A stretch of 64,000 nt of DNA from Trichomonas vaginalis G3. Its lineage: Eukaryota > Parabasalia > Trichomonadida > Trichomonadidae. The notes beneath the pieces are model-generated. The model did not search any database and was not told the origin of the DNA. It saw nothing but the letters and a program-made list of their open reading frames with translations. Below are positions 10,341-19,988 of the stretch, one piece after another. The position numbers and the translations under genes were made by a program. The stretch lies in assembly GCF_026262505.1 (NCBI RefSeq), contig NC_067206.1:9358268-9422267 (forward strand). The letters are read 5' to 3'. How positions within the stretch are numbered: position 1 is the first letter of the stretch; every line of letters begins with the position of its first letter.

Positions 10341-11296
10341 AAGTTTTATTTAGTTGTTACGGTAATATCCCAAGGTTCATCATTGTTTGCTTATACTTTC
10401 TTTGTAACTGCACCAATTATGTTATTGATATTGCTTTGAGTTTCTTCCAGTCTTATTTTATCATTTACAATATCTTTAATCATTTCATTACATGCATTCT
10501 TAAAACCATCTGATTTTCTAATTTACGTCTATCACTTTCTTTAATTAAATCAAAGTTATAACCTTGTTGAGAATAAAGTGGTTTCTTTATCAATTCCTTG
10601 AACGCTTCTGAAAGTGAAGATGAAGAAATTCTTGCCACTTGAATTGGTTTAAATTCTGCTTTCATTGCTTCTTTCTGTTCATTGAACACTGGATCGAATA
10701 AAGCAACTTTAAAGAATTTCTTAGCTGGAATTTCAGGTCTCAAATTTGCATATTGACCATCAAACTGATTAACATATCGTGGTAATCCATCCGGTCCTTC
10801 TTCAATAGCGTTTAATTCTTCATTGAAATAAGAATATGGATTATGACGGTATGAATTAATTGGACCATGTTCACCTTCTCCAATGTATTGTTTAACAGCT
10901 TTTCCATTTTCATCAAATTGCATAGGATAACGTTCATTATATGCTTTACGTTTAGGATAATCAGATACAGTTAATTTATAACCATTTATGAACTTTATAA
11001 TTTACCTTGACCATCAGTAACGAAAACTTCATTTATACCATCAGGTTTTCCATTTGGTCCTGTAATGTCTGCTTCATGTGCTTCCCAATTTGGACCATGA
11101 CGTTTGGCATATGCTTGAGCTTCTGGTAATGTTAAACGTTTCTCATTTGTTTTACATCCTTTTGAAAGCCAGCAACAATATGAACTAATTCTTTCATTCC
11201 ATCAGGAACTTTCATAGTTCTATTATATGCTGCACCACCCTTTTGTTTTGTTCCTTGTTTTAATGGAACCTGTAGAAGATTTGCTATTTCTGTCAT
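10341..11296 (-). pseudogene. Unknown element A protein, broken
   Basis: The minus-strand frame starts [18 protein letters not shown] at 11296. Later segments contain [20 protein letters not shown], a hydrophilic stretch near GPNGKPDGINE and, at 10480-10923, a 147-residue open stretch with RYVNQFDGQYANLRPEIPA. It lies between the SCCG gene and the ATPase, as expected for a structural or DNA-associated protein. No recognised domain. It has decayed and is not continuous. Confidence 0.4.
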
Positions 11297-11399
11297 GTTT
11301 AATTATAAATAAAAAATAAAAATAATTATAAAAAGTTAATCAAATTTAACACCTCCTTTATTTAAATCAACTATTATTTTTCCATGTTCAGCCTAATTG

Positions 11400-12160
11400 T
11401 TGATATTGTGTGTAAAGTTCATTAATGCTCATTGGTAAATTCACTTGATAAAGCATAACGTTCAACTGTTGACGACTAAAACCACTGAAAATGAAAAGTG
11501 TTGATAGATTTGATTAATGTTTGTGCTAATGCTAATGCTTTGAAGTATTGAACAGCCATGAAGAATGAACACTGAATGTGTCGACATTGAGTTAATAACT
11601 GATTAAAATATGATTTCTCATTTGTGATTAGTTTTGATTTCACCGCATCATCTAGAAAAATGAGTGAATGGCAAAATTTCTCTATCAAAAATTTGAAATA
11701 GAAAGTGTTTCAAATAATTCATCCCGTTGTTTATCAATAATTTTATCCTCTAATCCTTGCTTCTTGATTGTATTATATAATTCTTTATACATTAAAAAGT
11801 TTTTTAAATAATCTTCTGCTTCTTCTTGTGATAAATAAATAATTGGAATTTTGATTAAATGCTTTAAAGATTCAAATGTATCATCTGAAGGTGAACCTGA
11901 ACGGTTGATATAAATTAACACATGTGAATGGGGGGAAGTGTTAGCAAATAATGATAATTTGTTTTAATATCGTTAATGTTTTACCTTTATTTTGTTTACA
12001 ATTGCTGCAGTGATTGAATTTAAGTAACATTGCAGAATATGGAATTTTCATTAATTTTCCTTAGATAGAGCATTTCTATTATCACTCAATGCTTCATTAA
12101 TCATATCATCTACGTATGTATTATATACTCCCGCTAATTCTTCAGAATTTAAATCCATTT
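11400..12160 (-). pseudogene. A32/FtsK-like DNA packaging ATPase remnant
   Basis: The segment contains a Walker-B-like HSLIFLDDA followed by a short spacer and QLLTQCRHIQCSFFMAVQYF. This is the LDD plus 'RH...S.....Q' layout of genome-packaging ATPases of the A32 class; the related ATPase of element B (56.85-57.71 kb) has LLILDDFA and KLRHFNISVVICVQ. The family pumps viral DNA into the capsid. It is next to the capsid gene, as in Polintons and virophages. The reading frame is broken. Confidence 0.55.
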
Positions 12161-13039
12161 AATCAAAAATAAATTTATAATTTTATACATTTCTATTCAT
12201 CAATATTTCATCATATGAACTTCTATACTGTGGTGGTGTACCTGTTGGATGATATTTCAAACCTTCGTCCGGTGTCCATGTCCAATATGTAGCCTAGTAA
12301 ACCAAACCTGAGGAGGATTGTCACCTTTGAACAGTAAGTGTCATTTTCACCTTGAATGATTGGATAAGCTTTCACTTGTACTGTAACTTGTGAATTGAAA
12401 GTTTCTAATCCATCAAAGAATATACCCGCTCATCACGTTGAACTGGAATAGTGCATAAGAATGAAGTTTGGTCTTTCCATGTTCTAGCTAATGGCGTGCC
12501 ATTATCATCATTCAGTGGTCTAGTTAATGAGTCCTCGTATTCTTCTGTGCATTCATTCACTCCATCATAAATCAGAAGCTTGAAGCATACGTGTAAAGAA
12601 TATATCACCCACTGTGGTCATCGCTTGATCGGGAAGTTTCTGGAATCTATAGTGACCTGAAGACCTCGAAGCATTGATTTTCTAAAACTGTTCTTTGCAT
12701 TGCATTCTTCGGAAATGCTAACACAACATCTGTAACATTATGAAGAGCGTATGAGAAATCTGAGCTAATACCTTCAGGAGTGATGCAACCTCCATTTAGT
12801 GAACGAACGTCAATATGTTGAGCTGGAATCATGAATGGATCTTCCTTACTGAATAAACGTGGTATTGCTTTAACTGATTCTTCAATTAAACCGTATCCTG
12901 GTGTAATGCATTTATCCTCTAAAACTTCCATCTTTGTGCATGAAATAATAACGTTATCAACTGTTGCGTCAGCAGATGTAGCGGCTAAGCTTGTAATTAA
13001 TTTGGTAGGAAGTCCGATTTGTTGGAATTTGCGATCATA

Positions 13040-14348
13040 TAGGGTGTCCAAAGGTGTGTTTAGCACAAACCTGAATACTGCGAATAGAAATAAACAAGTT
13101 ACATATATATAAAGTTTATTTAAATATAATCACCATTGGATTCAATCACGCGTTCGCAGCGATCGATCCAGGCTTGAAAGACACGCTTTAAATCATCATG
13201 AGAAAATTGCTCAAATTGCTCTCTTACAAAATTTTCAAGATCATCTGGACTCGCGAATTCGCGTCCTTCAGCTCTCTTTTTTAGCGTGCCGAATAAATAA
13301 AAGTCAGAGGGTGCAATATCAGGTGAATAAATTGGGTTTGGAACAACTTTGACATTGTTTTCCACCAAGTAATTCATTACCTTATGACTTTTGTGAACTC
13401 TTGAATTATCAAAATGAATTGCAAACTTTTGTTTTTGTTGTTTGGATTTCTCAAACTCATCAGAATTGATAATTTGAGTAAGAACATTGTCAATTAGATA
13501 CTGAGCATTCATCGTATTAGGTTTTTGAAGAATATCAATTGCGATGATGCCATTCACGCCCCAAAAAACCGACAACATCATCATTGGTGTGTCAATTTTT
13601 TTCTTCGGGAATGTTTGCGGATTTTCATCCTTCGGGATCCACATGATTTTGGCTTCTGTTGCATATTGAAACCAAGACTCGTCCCCTGTTACTAAAAAGC
13701 GAAACTTCTTGGATTGATACGCACCCAATATAGTAGAGAGAGGAGCTCTTTCGAAGATTGGACTCTAGATTTTTTGTGAACTGAATTAAGGTTGTGCGGA
13801 ACCCAACGTGTATACGCTAGTTTGTAGTTCAAATAATTGTGCAGATAATAACTGACTGTTGTACGTGGTATCTTTGTCATCTCCTCTATCCTTCTGAGTG
13901 ATGCTCTTGGGTCTTCATCTAGCGCTTGAAGAATTGCTTTGATTTTTCTTTGATCCGGCGATTTTTTGTCAATTTTTATGATGGGCGCCTTTTTGTTCAT
14001 GAAGTGATACATCCTAACATGATACGTTACAGTGGAATAGCTAGGAGCATCCATACCGAAGCATTTTACCAATGTCTCGTAGATTTTTTTACAGTCTTTG
14101 CATTTTTTTGCAAGAGCGAGGATGTTTTCTTTATGATTCATTAAAAAAATGAAAAAAATCCCGCCAAAATTTCCCGCGAAACTGCCTCTTGTCTCAAAAT
14201 TCATTTTATATCCCGGCATGGCGCCAAAATACAACATACTCATCATATACATATATTCATATTTTTTATTATATATTTATAATCAGCATATATCTCCTTT
14301 AATAGTCTCATATAGAGCGCTGTGCTAAACGCACCTTTGGACACCCTA
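13040..14348 (-). mobile_element. Tvmar1-like mariner transposon
   Basis: A 1.3 kb element with near-perfect 28-base terminal inverted repeats starting TAGGGTGTCCAAAGGTG (left 13040; right ends at 14348, one mismatch), flanked by TA target duplications (13038-13039 and 14349-14350). It encodes a mariner transposase on the minus strand and sits inside the capsid gene of element A. Mariners of this type (Tvmar1) are abundant in Trichomonas vaginalis, which supports the host assignment. The near-identical ends suggest recent insertion, after element A was already resident. Confidence 0.93.
13120..14141 (-). pseudogene. Mariner transposase with one frameshift
   Basis: The N-terminal part from MNHKENILALAKKCKD (14141) contains a helix-turn-helix with DPRASLRRIEEMTKIP and RTTVSYYLHNYLNYK. 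The C-terminal part carries the catalytic triad motifs VTGDESWFQY, IHFDNSRVHKS and YSPDIAPSDFYLFG, that is DD34D as in mariners. The two parts are in different frames, meeting near 13.69-13.73 kb, so one frameshift inactivates this copy unless it is a sequencing error. The C-terminus, with ERVIESNGDYI, is complete. Confidence 0.9.
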
Positions 14349-15199
14349 TATTTATAAACATGATTCATAATCTTTTCATAATTTTCATCAGTTATCTTTT
14401 CATAAACGTAATTTTGTAAATCAGCAACTCTTAACGGGTCAACCTGACAAAATACTAAAGTATCCCTGAAAACATAATATTTAAGAATGATTTCACCAAA
14501 TGATTTAGGATAATCATCGAACGCCTGAAATGCTAACAAATCATTTACCGGAATAATCATATCAAAAGTGACATCAACTTCTTCATTTGCTTTCTTGAAA
14601 ACTTCTGAAGGGTCAATATATTTACCACATACTGAGTTATCATATTTTTGAACATTATTATATAACGAATGAACAAACTTTTTAACTTTCCTTTCTGATT
14701 TTGGTTTATATGTTGCAAATGCGAAAGATTCACGGGCGCAATCCATCTGAAGATAACCGGCATCACCTCTTTCGGTTTCTACTTCTAATTGTTTAAAGCT
14801 TTGATTTGATGATTTGTAACCAACGAATAAACGCATGCATTTAAAAGCGGCATCACATGTGAAAGCTTTATTTGAAACTAGAGTTGCTTTAACTTTGCGT
14901 TTAATATATGTGTCACCTAATTGGTTCACATCATGAGCCGGATTTGTAATTCTTAAATGAGTTTGTTTATCATCAAAATATGGAGCATCAGAGTCATAGC
15001 ATGAACTTTCAAGTTCTCTATAATATCTTCTACCGTCATTCTTTGCGAATATTTCATTTATCTTTTCGAATGAATGAAACACATTTCCATTAATTGGTTT
15101 AGTGTTTGGCACCAAATAGTTAGTCGTCATTTATTATTAAATAAAAAATCAAAATTAAAAGATGAAAATGAATTTTTAATTTTAATGAAATAATCAACT

Positions 15200-15415
15200 A
15201 TGGCTGCAGGATTCTTTAAGAAACTGTGGGATAAAGTAAAAAGAGGAGCGCATAAAGTTTGGGAAACAATGAAGAAAGGAGCAAATTGGATATTTAAGAA
15301 TAAAGAAGCAATTAGTGACATTGCTGAATCAATAACGCCAAAAGCTGCCCCAATAAGAGAAATTTTAAATAAAGGAGAAAAAGTTTATCAAAGACTACAA
15401 CCGATACTAAGATAA
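15200..15415 (+). CDS. Amphipathic peptide 1 of element A
   Basis: A 71-residue basic peptide beginning MAAGFFKKLWDKVKRGAHK, with periodic hydrophobic and lysine residues compatible with an amphipathic helix. It starts with the same 11 residues as the minus-strand gene at 15440-15676, so the two are diverged paralogues facing each other. Small amphipathic proteins in adenovirus and Polinton-type particles (pVI-like) can disrupt membranes; that role here is inference. The frame is intact. Confidence 0.6.
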   Translation: MAAGFFKKLWDKVKRGAHKVWETMKKGANWIFKNKEAISDIAESITPKAAPIREILNKGEKVYQRLQPILR

Positions 15416-15439
15416 AAATAATATTTATTTATTTTTCCA

Positions 15440-15676
15440 CTATTTACCTCCTATTTTATTAAGTATTCCTTCAGCAATTCCACCAATTGCGTTACCTGCT
15501 TGTGCTCCCATCGCCGGATTACCTGCTTTAGTACCTAATACTCCACCTATGATAGTTCCTGCCGTTTTCGCTACTGGTGCCAAAAAGTTTGCAACGGGTT
15601 TAATAATATTTTTATGAACCCAACCTGCAGCTTTCTTAATTCCATCCCATAATTTTTTAAAGAATCCTGCCGCCAT
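15440..15676 (-). CDS. Amphipathic/Gly-rich peptide 2 of element A
   Basis: A 78-residue protein with the same N-terminus (MAAGFFKKLWD) as the convergent neighbour, followed by a glycine/alanine-rich hydrophobic region (GTIIGGVLGTKAGNPAMGAQ). The glycine-zipper-like pattern suggests membrane insertion or oligomerisation. An entry or penetration peptide, or a minor capsid cement protein, is plausible. The frame is intact, with an AT-rich leader before the ATG. Confidence 0.6.
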   Translation of the reverse strand: MAAGFFKKLWDGIKKAAGWVHKNIIKPVANFLAPVAKTAGTIIGGVLGTKAGNPAMGAQAGNAIGGIAEGILNKIGGK

Positions 15677-15742
15677 TTCTGATTTAATATTAATTAAAAA
15701 ATATATTTCATCACTTATATTCTAATTTTTATTTAATGATAA

Positions 15743-16123
15743 ATGAAACCAATTTTAAAAATAAATGAAACAAAGGAGGATGAAATAAATGAAAGTGGAA
15801 ATGTTCAACAAAAAATAAACGTTGTTAAACCAATTACTGAAATAAAAATTTTTTCATCTGTTGATGAATTTAATGACTATTATGCTAATAATAAAAAATT
15901 ATTTGAAGAATTGACAACGTGTAAATTGAATAAAATGTTTAAAGTTGATGGATTCAAAATTTCAAAAATAAAAGGAGTGGTTAGTTTGAAATCTATTCCC
16001 CAATCAAGAATCACCTCATTAATGAAAATTGATGATTTAACAAAAAGAATAGAAGAGATTGAAGAAAGAGTAAATCAGATAATTGATTTCATAAATCATG
16101 ACTCGTTGAGCCCGGGTCCTTAA
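15743..16123 (+). CDS. Unknown coiled-coil protein of element A
   Basis: 126 residues, acidic in the N-terminal half, with a predicted coiled coil at about 95-120 (DDLTKRIEEIEERVNQIIDF). It ends four bases into the convergent gene at 16120-16599, a compact tail-to-tail overlap typical of viral genomes. No recognised family. Confidence 0.55.
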   Translation: MKPILKINETKEDEINESGNVQQKINVVKPITEIKIFSSVDEFNDYYANNKKLFEELTTCKLNKMFKVDGFKISKIKGVVSLKSIPQSRITSLMKIDDLTKRIEEIEERVNQIIDFINHDSLSPGP

Positions 16124-16599
16124 AGCCCATCACTGAGTTCAAGGTTATATTCATCAAATATTTCATTATTAAATGCAACTTCTGCTAGTTTATTTATTTT
16201 TTCAATACGATCATTTGAAAGTCTATCGTTTAATTTTTTCTGAAGTTTTTCATTTTCTAGTTCTGAAACTTTATTTGGATGATATGTAAATTCATGAAAT
16301 TCTTTGGCCTCGGTTTTGATCATTAATTTACAAAGAACTTTTGTGGTTGGAATTCGTTTGAACCATTTATTAGTTATATTCGTTATATATTCAATATCTG
16401 GAATTAATTCCCAAATTTTTGCATTTTCAATTAATTTATTATCAAATGCAAAAGCAATGGGTTTAATATTATGTTTACCTTTATAATATAAACTTTCTAC
16501 ATAATCATCGAAATAAACATCTACTTGTTTAACATTTTCAAGAATTGGTGAAAGAGCATCCATTAATTGATTGACGGTTACGAATCTTGATCCACTCAT
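16120..16599 (-). CDS. Unknown protein of element A
   Basis: 159 residues starting MSGSRFVTVNQLMDALSPIL, mixed alpha/beta in appearance, with a Lys/Glu-rich C-terminal helix. The leader ahead of the ATG is the AT-rich ATTTATTTTTTTAATT type used by other genes of the element. No domain recognised. Confidence 0.55.
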   Translation of the reverse strand: MSGSRFVTVNQLMDALSPILENVKQVDVYFDDYVESLYYKGKHNIKPIAFAFDNKLIENAKIWELIPDIEYITNITNKWFKRIPTTKVLCKLMIKTEAKEFHEFTYHPNKVSELENEKLQKKLNDRLSNDRIEKINKLAEVAFNNEIFDEYNLELSDGL

Positions 16600-16663
16600 T
16601 TTCTTACGAATTAAAAAAATAAATTATTCAAAAATGTAAGACATGAATTTTTAAAGTTTATTT

Positions 16664-17044
16664 TCATTCATGAAAATAATTATTTCTAATTTCTTTTACT
16701 CTCTCATACATACTAGATTTAAAGAATTCAGAACATTTCCCATAATCTCCTAAATGTTTTCTTATCTTATTGGTTTTCCATTCATTATATGAAACTGTAT
16801 AAACTTTATCTTTATCTTTGCATCTTTCATCACTTCCAATATATTTATATTTCAATTTTGATTTATTGGTTTCATATTCATTAACGTTTAATAATTCACA
16901 GTCTTCCTTTTTAAATAAATGTTTTATGTATTCAGGATTAACAATTCTATAATATTGCTTCCCTTTAAATCTTTGAATATAAACAGGAACACCATCCTCT
17001 AAAATTCGATAATCTATTTTATCTGGTTTTACTTGTTGGGTCAT
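16664..17044 (-). CDS. Unknown basic protein of element A, rightmost gene
   Basis: 126 residues starting MTQQVKPDKIDYRILEDGVP, rich in Lys and Tyr, with a GDYGKCSEF segment near the C-terminus. The leader read toward the ATG is ATTTATTTTTTTATTCTTAC, like other element A leaders. It is the last gene before host DNA. No domain recognised. Confidence 0.55.
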   Translation of the reverse strand: MTQQVKPDKIDYRILEDGVPVYIQRFKGKQYYRIVNPEYIKHLFKKEDCELLNVNEYETNKSKLKYKYIGSDERCKDKDKVYTVSYNEWKTNKIRKHLGDYGKCSEFFKSSMYERVKEIRNNYFHE

Positions 17045-17214
17045 TTATGTAAGAATAAAAAAATAAATTATTTTAAAATTAATGTTAATTTTTTTAATGG
17101 TTTATTTTTTAAAAATTTTTTATTTTTTATTTCATTATGTATGGGCTGAGTGTAAATGTCTTACAATTTTGAAAATTTTTTAAATCTTGATTTATTCAAA
17201 AACGTAAGAATAAA

Positions 17215-17297
17215 AACCGTAAGAATCATACATTTTTTACTTCATATGTTAAAAAAAATGATACAAAATCGCTCGATATTGTATGAATTCTTACGTT
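17215..17297. repeat. Inverted repeat near right end of element A
   Basis: CCGTAAGAATCATACA near 17.22 kb is mirrored by TGTATGAATTCTTACG near 17.28 kb. This gives a stem of about 16 base pairs with one bulge and a loop of about 40 bases. A third CGTAAGAAT lies just upstream. It could mark the element boundary or a terminator. The overlapping short plus-strand frame (17156-17422) is unlikely to be coding. Confidence 0.5.
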
Positions 17298-17644
17298 TAC
17301 AAAAAAAGTCACAAAACCCATCCTATCCTACTACTAGTCGAGGCTTTTTTACCATCTTATTTTTGAAAAATTTACGAAAAATTATATCTGAAAAAACGCT
17401 TCATTTTGATATCTTACAATGATAAAATACCAATGTTGCTGGGATATAATAGCTACACCTGGACATCTACTACGTTAATGCGTATGACAGGTAAAGTTGA
17501 TTTCAAAAGTATAGCCTGGAAAGATTACAATAAATCAACGATAATTCAAAAAAATTTCTTATAAGTTAACATAATAAAAATTTAATTTTTATATTGCTTG
17601 TATTATACTTAAGTATATAATATATTTAAATCTTAGAATGAAAA

Positions 17645-17760
17645 TTCGGGACGCCCTAGCTATTCAATTTTCCCTTAGGACGCCCATAAACCTCTCAAAA
17701 ATGTGATGTAAATATCACAATTTTGAGAAATTTACACTAGGACGCCTTAGGACGCCAACC
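17645..17760. repeat. GGACGCC direct repeats and hairpin
   Basis: Four GGACGCC heptamers (in GGGACGCCCTAG, TTAGGACGCCC, CTAGGACGCC and TTAGGACGCC) surround a stem-loop, CTCAAAAATGTGAT / ATCACAATTTTGAG, with a six-base loop at about 17693-17726. This GC-rich knot in very AT-rich DNA is neither coding nor a known RNA. It may be an element terminus, a small mobile repeat or a structured terminator. Confidence 0.5.
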
Positions 17761-17799
17761 CCCTTTTTTACCTAATGAATTCGATAAATTTGAAAAAGA

Positions 17800-18240
17800 A
17801 TTCTCTCATGAGAACGATGAAAAATTGTTCTATGAATGTAAAATTAATGTATTCAATGTAAAATGAATTTGATTAATAAAAATTGAATTTCATGAATAAA
17901 AATAAAGAATTTCAGGACTATAAATAGAATGTCATCAATACAAGAAGAACTACTGTATAAAATTATGATGAATTGTTATATGAAATTTAAATTGAACATA
18001 ATAAATTATTAAATAGAACTCTATGAATACAAATATGAATTGAATTAACTAACAAAGAATTATATAAGCATAAAATTAACTCTATAAATAAAAATATGAA
18101 CTGTATTAAAATAAATATTGAATTACATGAATATTAATAAAGAATTTCTCGATGAACATAATAATGAATTGTTCTATAAATGTATAGTGAATTGTATGAT
18201 TGAATATAAAGAATTTTTTGATGAATATAAATAAAGAATT
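17800..18240. repeat. Degenerate AT-rich repeats downstream of the ankyrin gene
   Basis: Loose repetition of phrases such as AAAGAATT, TAAAATTAAC and AATTGAATT over about 400 bases. There is no gene. The 3' end of the ankyrin frame runs into this tract, suggesting that repeat expansion or deletion truncated it. Confidence 0.5.
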
Positions 18241-19088
18241 TCATTAAAAGTCTCATTAATGTCATTTCCATTATCGAAAAGGAAGAATGCTGCTTGAATA
18301 TTAAACATCGCTAAGCATTGTGCGATAGTTATTTTCTCACAGTTGAAATTACTGATCAAATAATCAGCAATTTGATTTTGATGGGATTCAATTGCAACTG
18401 AAAGCATGAAATTCAAGTTTGCACCTTTTTGAACAAGAATACGAAGTATTTCATTATTTCCACCTTCTATACATGCTTTGACTGTTTTCTCTGTTATTTT
18501 TGCATTGTTTGCGATCAAGAATTTGAAGCAATTTACTGAACTATATTTTGCTGCCAAATCAAGCAAAGAAAATTTATTTGAATTGTAATCTTTGTAGGTC
18601 TTGTTTGGATCAAAACCATCTACATAATAATCACCCATTTTCTCGAATTGGTCCCAGATAATTGCGTGGTAAATTGTGTTTTCTGGGGCAATGTTTTTTA
18701 TTGTATCAACATCTTTTGTTTTCTTGTCTTTAGCTAGTTTTAATTCATAGTAATTGAGAAGGACCGCAAATTCATTGTTTTTGATATCAACAATTGTATT
18801 AAAAGCTCGAGATATATAAATGAAAATATCAACAAAAATTTGATATTCTTTTTTGCGTTTATTCGAAACATAATCGATGCATTTAAGTGTAAATTTGACT
18901 ATATTTTTATGTTCTTTGATGATTTTCATGATCTGTTCCCTCGATTGATATAAATTATCGTTGTTAAGACTCCAAATCAGCTGTTCTATATCATAAACAT
19001 ATTGAAGTCTCTGATCAATGTCTATGTATTGAATGCATGAGTCTGTTTTTATAATGAGCTGCTCTTTTACCTGAGGTTCCGTCGCCAT
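18174..19088 (-). CDS. Ankyrin-repeat protein (DUF3447-type N-terminus), probably truncated
   Basis: 304 residues from MATEPQVKEQLIIKTDSC. The first 160 residues are the helical region typical of the very large trichomonad ankyrin/DUF3447 family. Ankyrin-like repeats follow (FSLLDLAAKYSSVNCFKFLI, VKACIEGGNNEILRILVQKG, SVAIESHQNQIADYLI). The frame then passes into low-complexity sequence and ends YSIIQFTIHL, without the longer ankyrin array usual in the family. Family members are cytoplasmic scaffold-like proteins of unknown role. Likely a 3'-truncated paralogue, possibly a pseudogene. Confidence 0.7.
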   Translation of the reverse strand: MATEPQVKEQLIIKTDSCIQYIDIDQRLQYVYDIEQLIWSLNNDNLYQSREQIMKIIKEHKNIVKFTLKCIDYVSNKRKKEYQIFVDIFIYISRAFNTIVDIKNNEFAVLLNYYELKLAKDKKTKDVDTIKNIAPENTIYHAIIWDQFEKMGDYYVDGFDPNKTYKDYNSNKFSLLDLAAKYSSVNCFKFLIANNAKITEKTVKACIEGGNNEILRILVQKGANLNFMLSVAIESHQNQIADYLISNFNCEKITIAQCLAMFNIQAAFFLFDNGNDINETFNEILYLYSSKNSLYSIIQFTIHL

Positions 19089-19089
19089 T

Positions 19090-19888
19090 TTTCAATATAA
19101 AAATTGAATTCTCTGAAATTATTTGATAAAAATTTAATATAAAAATTATTAATTACTCATCGATAGGTATAAAAATTCATAAAAATTCATTTTGAATGGT
19201 GCGGATAAAACGGTTTTTACTGATATCACCTTGGTTAAATATTCTTCTAGGGTTCTCAAATAGAGATGGAAAAATATTTTGTTGTTAATTGTAAACCTCT
19301 CACCTTCTCAAAGTACCCTCATAAAAAAATTCTGAACTTACGTGCTTTGTGAATGTTCATTGAAAGTAACTAATGCAATTATTTTTGTTTCACTAAACTA
19401 CATATGAAAGAGTATCGAATGACGAAAATTGTAATTCAACCAAATAAATTCAAATAAAAATGTTTTCAGTTTGAGTATTTTGCTTATCCAGCCCTGATCT
19501 CATTAATATTCGTTTAAATATGGACCCCTAATTATTAAAACTCATATAAAACTTGAGTTATGATTTCAAATGATTTTGGAAATGATAAATCCAATTAATT
19601 GTCAATAATCTAGATTCAAGCACTATTAAAAAGACTGAAAATATGTTGATTAGCAATATCCTGTTAACTTAACCCTCATTGAATGAAGCAACTTAATTAT
19701 CAAAATATCAGCATATGATAATTTGTTAAATTCTTCTAGGTAAAGCTAAAATTACCAATAACATCATAATGGTTCTCATTAATTAAAAAAATTGTTATTT
19801 GAATTTCAAATTTTGCGACTTGAAGCAAGCTACTAACCAAAAGTGCTTTATTTTAGCTTATTAAAGCAATTTAATTTCATTTTTAATA
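19090..19888. other. Intergenic AT-rich DNA, no gene seen
   Basis: About 800 bases without a convincing frame, repeat or RNA. It separates the divergently read ankyrin gene from the PRMT5 gene and must contain both 5' regions. No clear trichomonad initiator motif was found close to either start. Confidence 0.5.
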
Positions 19889-19988
19889 GACGGCTGCACC
19901 AATTGGAGTTAAGTTTAAAAATGTTGAAGAACTAGAGAAAATACATGATGTGTACTTAAAAGAAATAGAACATTATGCAATTATTCCG

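Larger units (their letters stand above)
12200..15130 (-). pseudogene. Major capsid protein (double jelly-roll) gene, split by a mariner
   Basis: The start at 15130 is MTTNYLVPNTKPING. At about residue 190 it has DVTFDMIIPVNDLLAFQAFD followed by GEIILKYYVF. This resembles the conserved core of double jelly-roll capsid proteins (hydrophobic 'iPl..ll.F...lP...g.i.iel'), and element B has the related KLRVPLSSFLIFRFLRYLP. A mariner transposon (13040-14348) lies inside the gene, and capsid-type coding resumes on its other side around 12.4-13.04 kb. The gene is broken. The capsid call is moderately secure because of position beside the ATPase and similarity to B. Confidence 0.55.
1..17120. mobile_element. 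Virus-like element A (Maverick/Polinton-like group), left end outside window
   Basis: A block of genes that look viral rather than host: primase-polymerase, phage-like fibre, packaging ATPase, double jelly-roll capsid protein and amphipathic peptides, nearly all on the minus strand. The left end lies beyond the window. The right end is placed just after the last gene near 17.05-17.12 kb; no clean terminal inverted repeat was found. A satellite array, a hairpin transposon and a mariner have inserted or expanded inside it. It is broken, with on the order of a dozen breaks, but several frames remain fully open, which suggests moderate age. No PolB or integrase is visible in the part seen. Assignment to the group is inference from gene content. 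Confidence 0.75.

Noticed and set aside
1-17120. Element A as a tailed-phage prophage because of the fibre collar domain
   Set aside because: Capsid, A32-type ATPase and primase are of the Polinton/virophage kind, the setting is eukaryotic, and no tail or terminase genes are seen.
17156-17422. 88-aa plus-strand frame after element A
   Set aside because: Runs through an inverted repeat and A/T-rich words; no coding character or leader.
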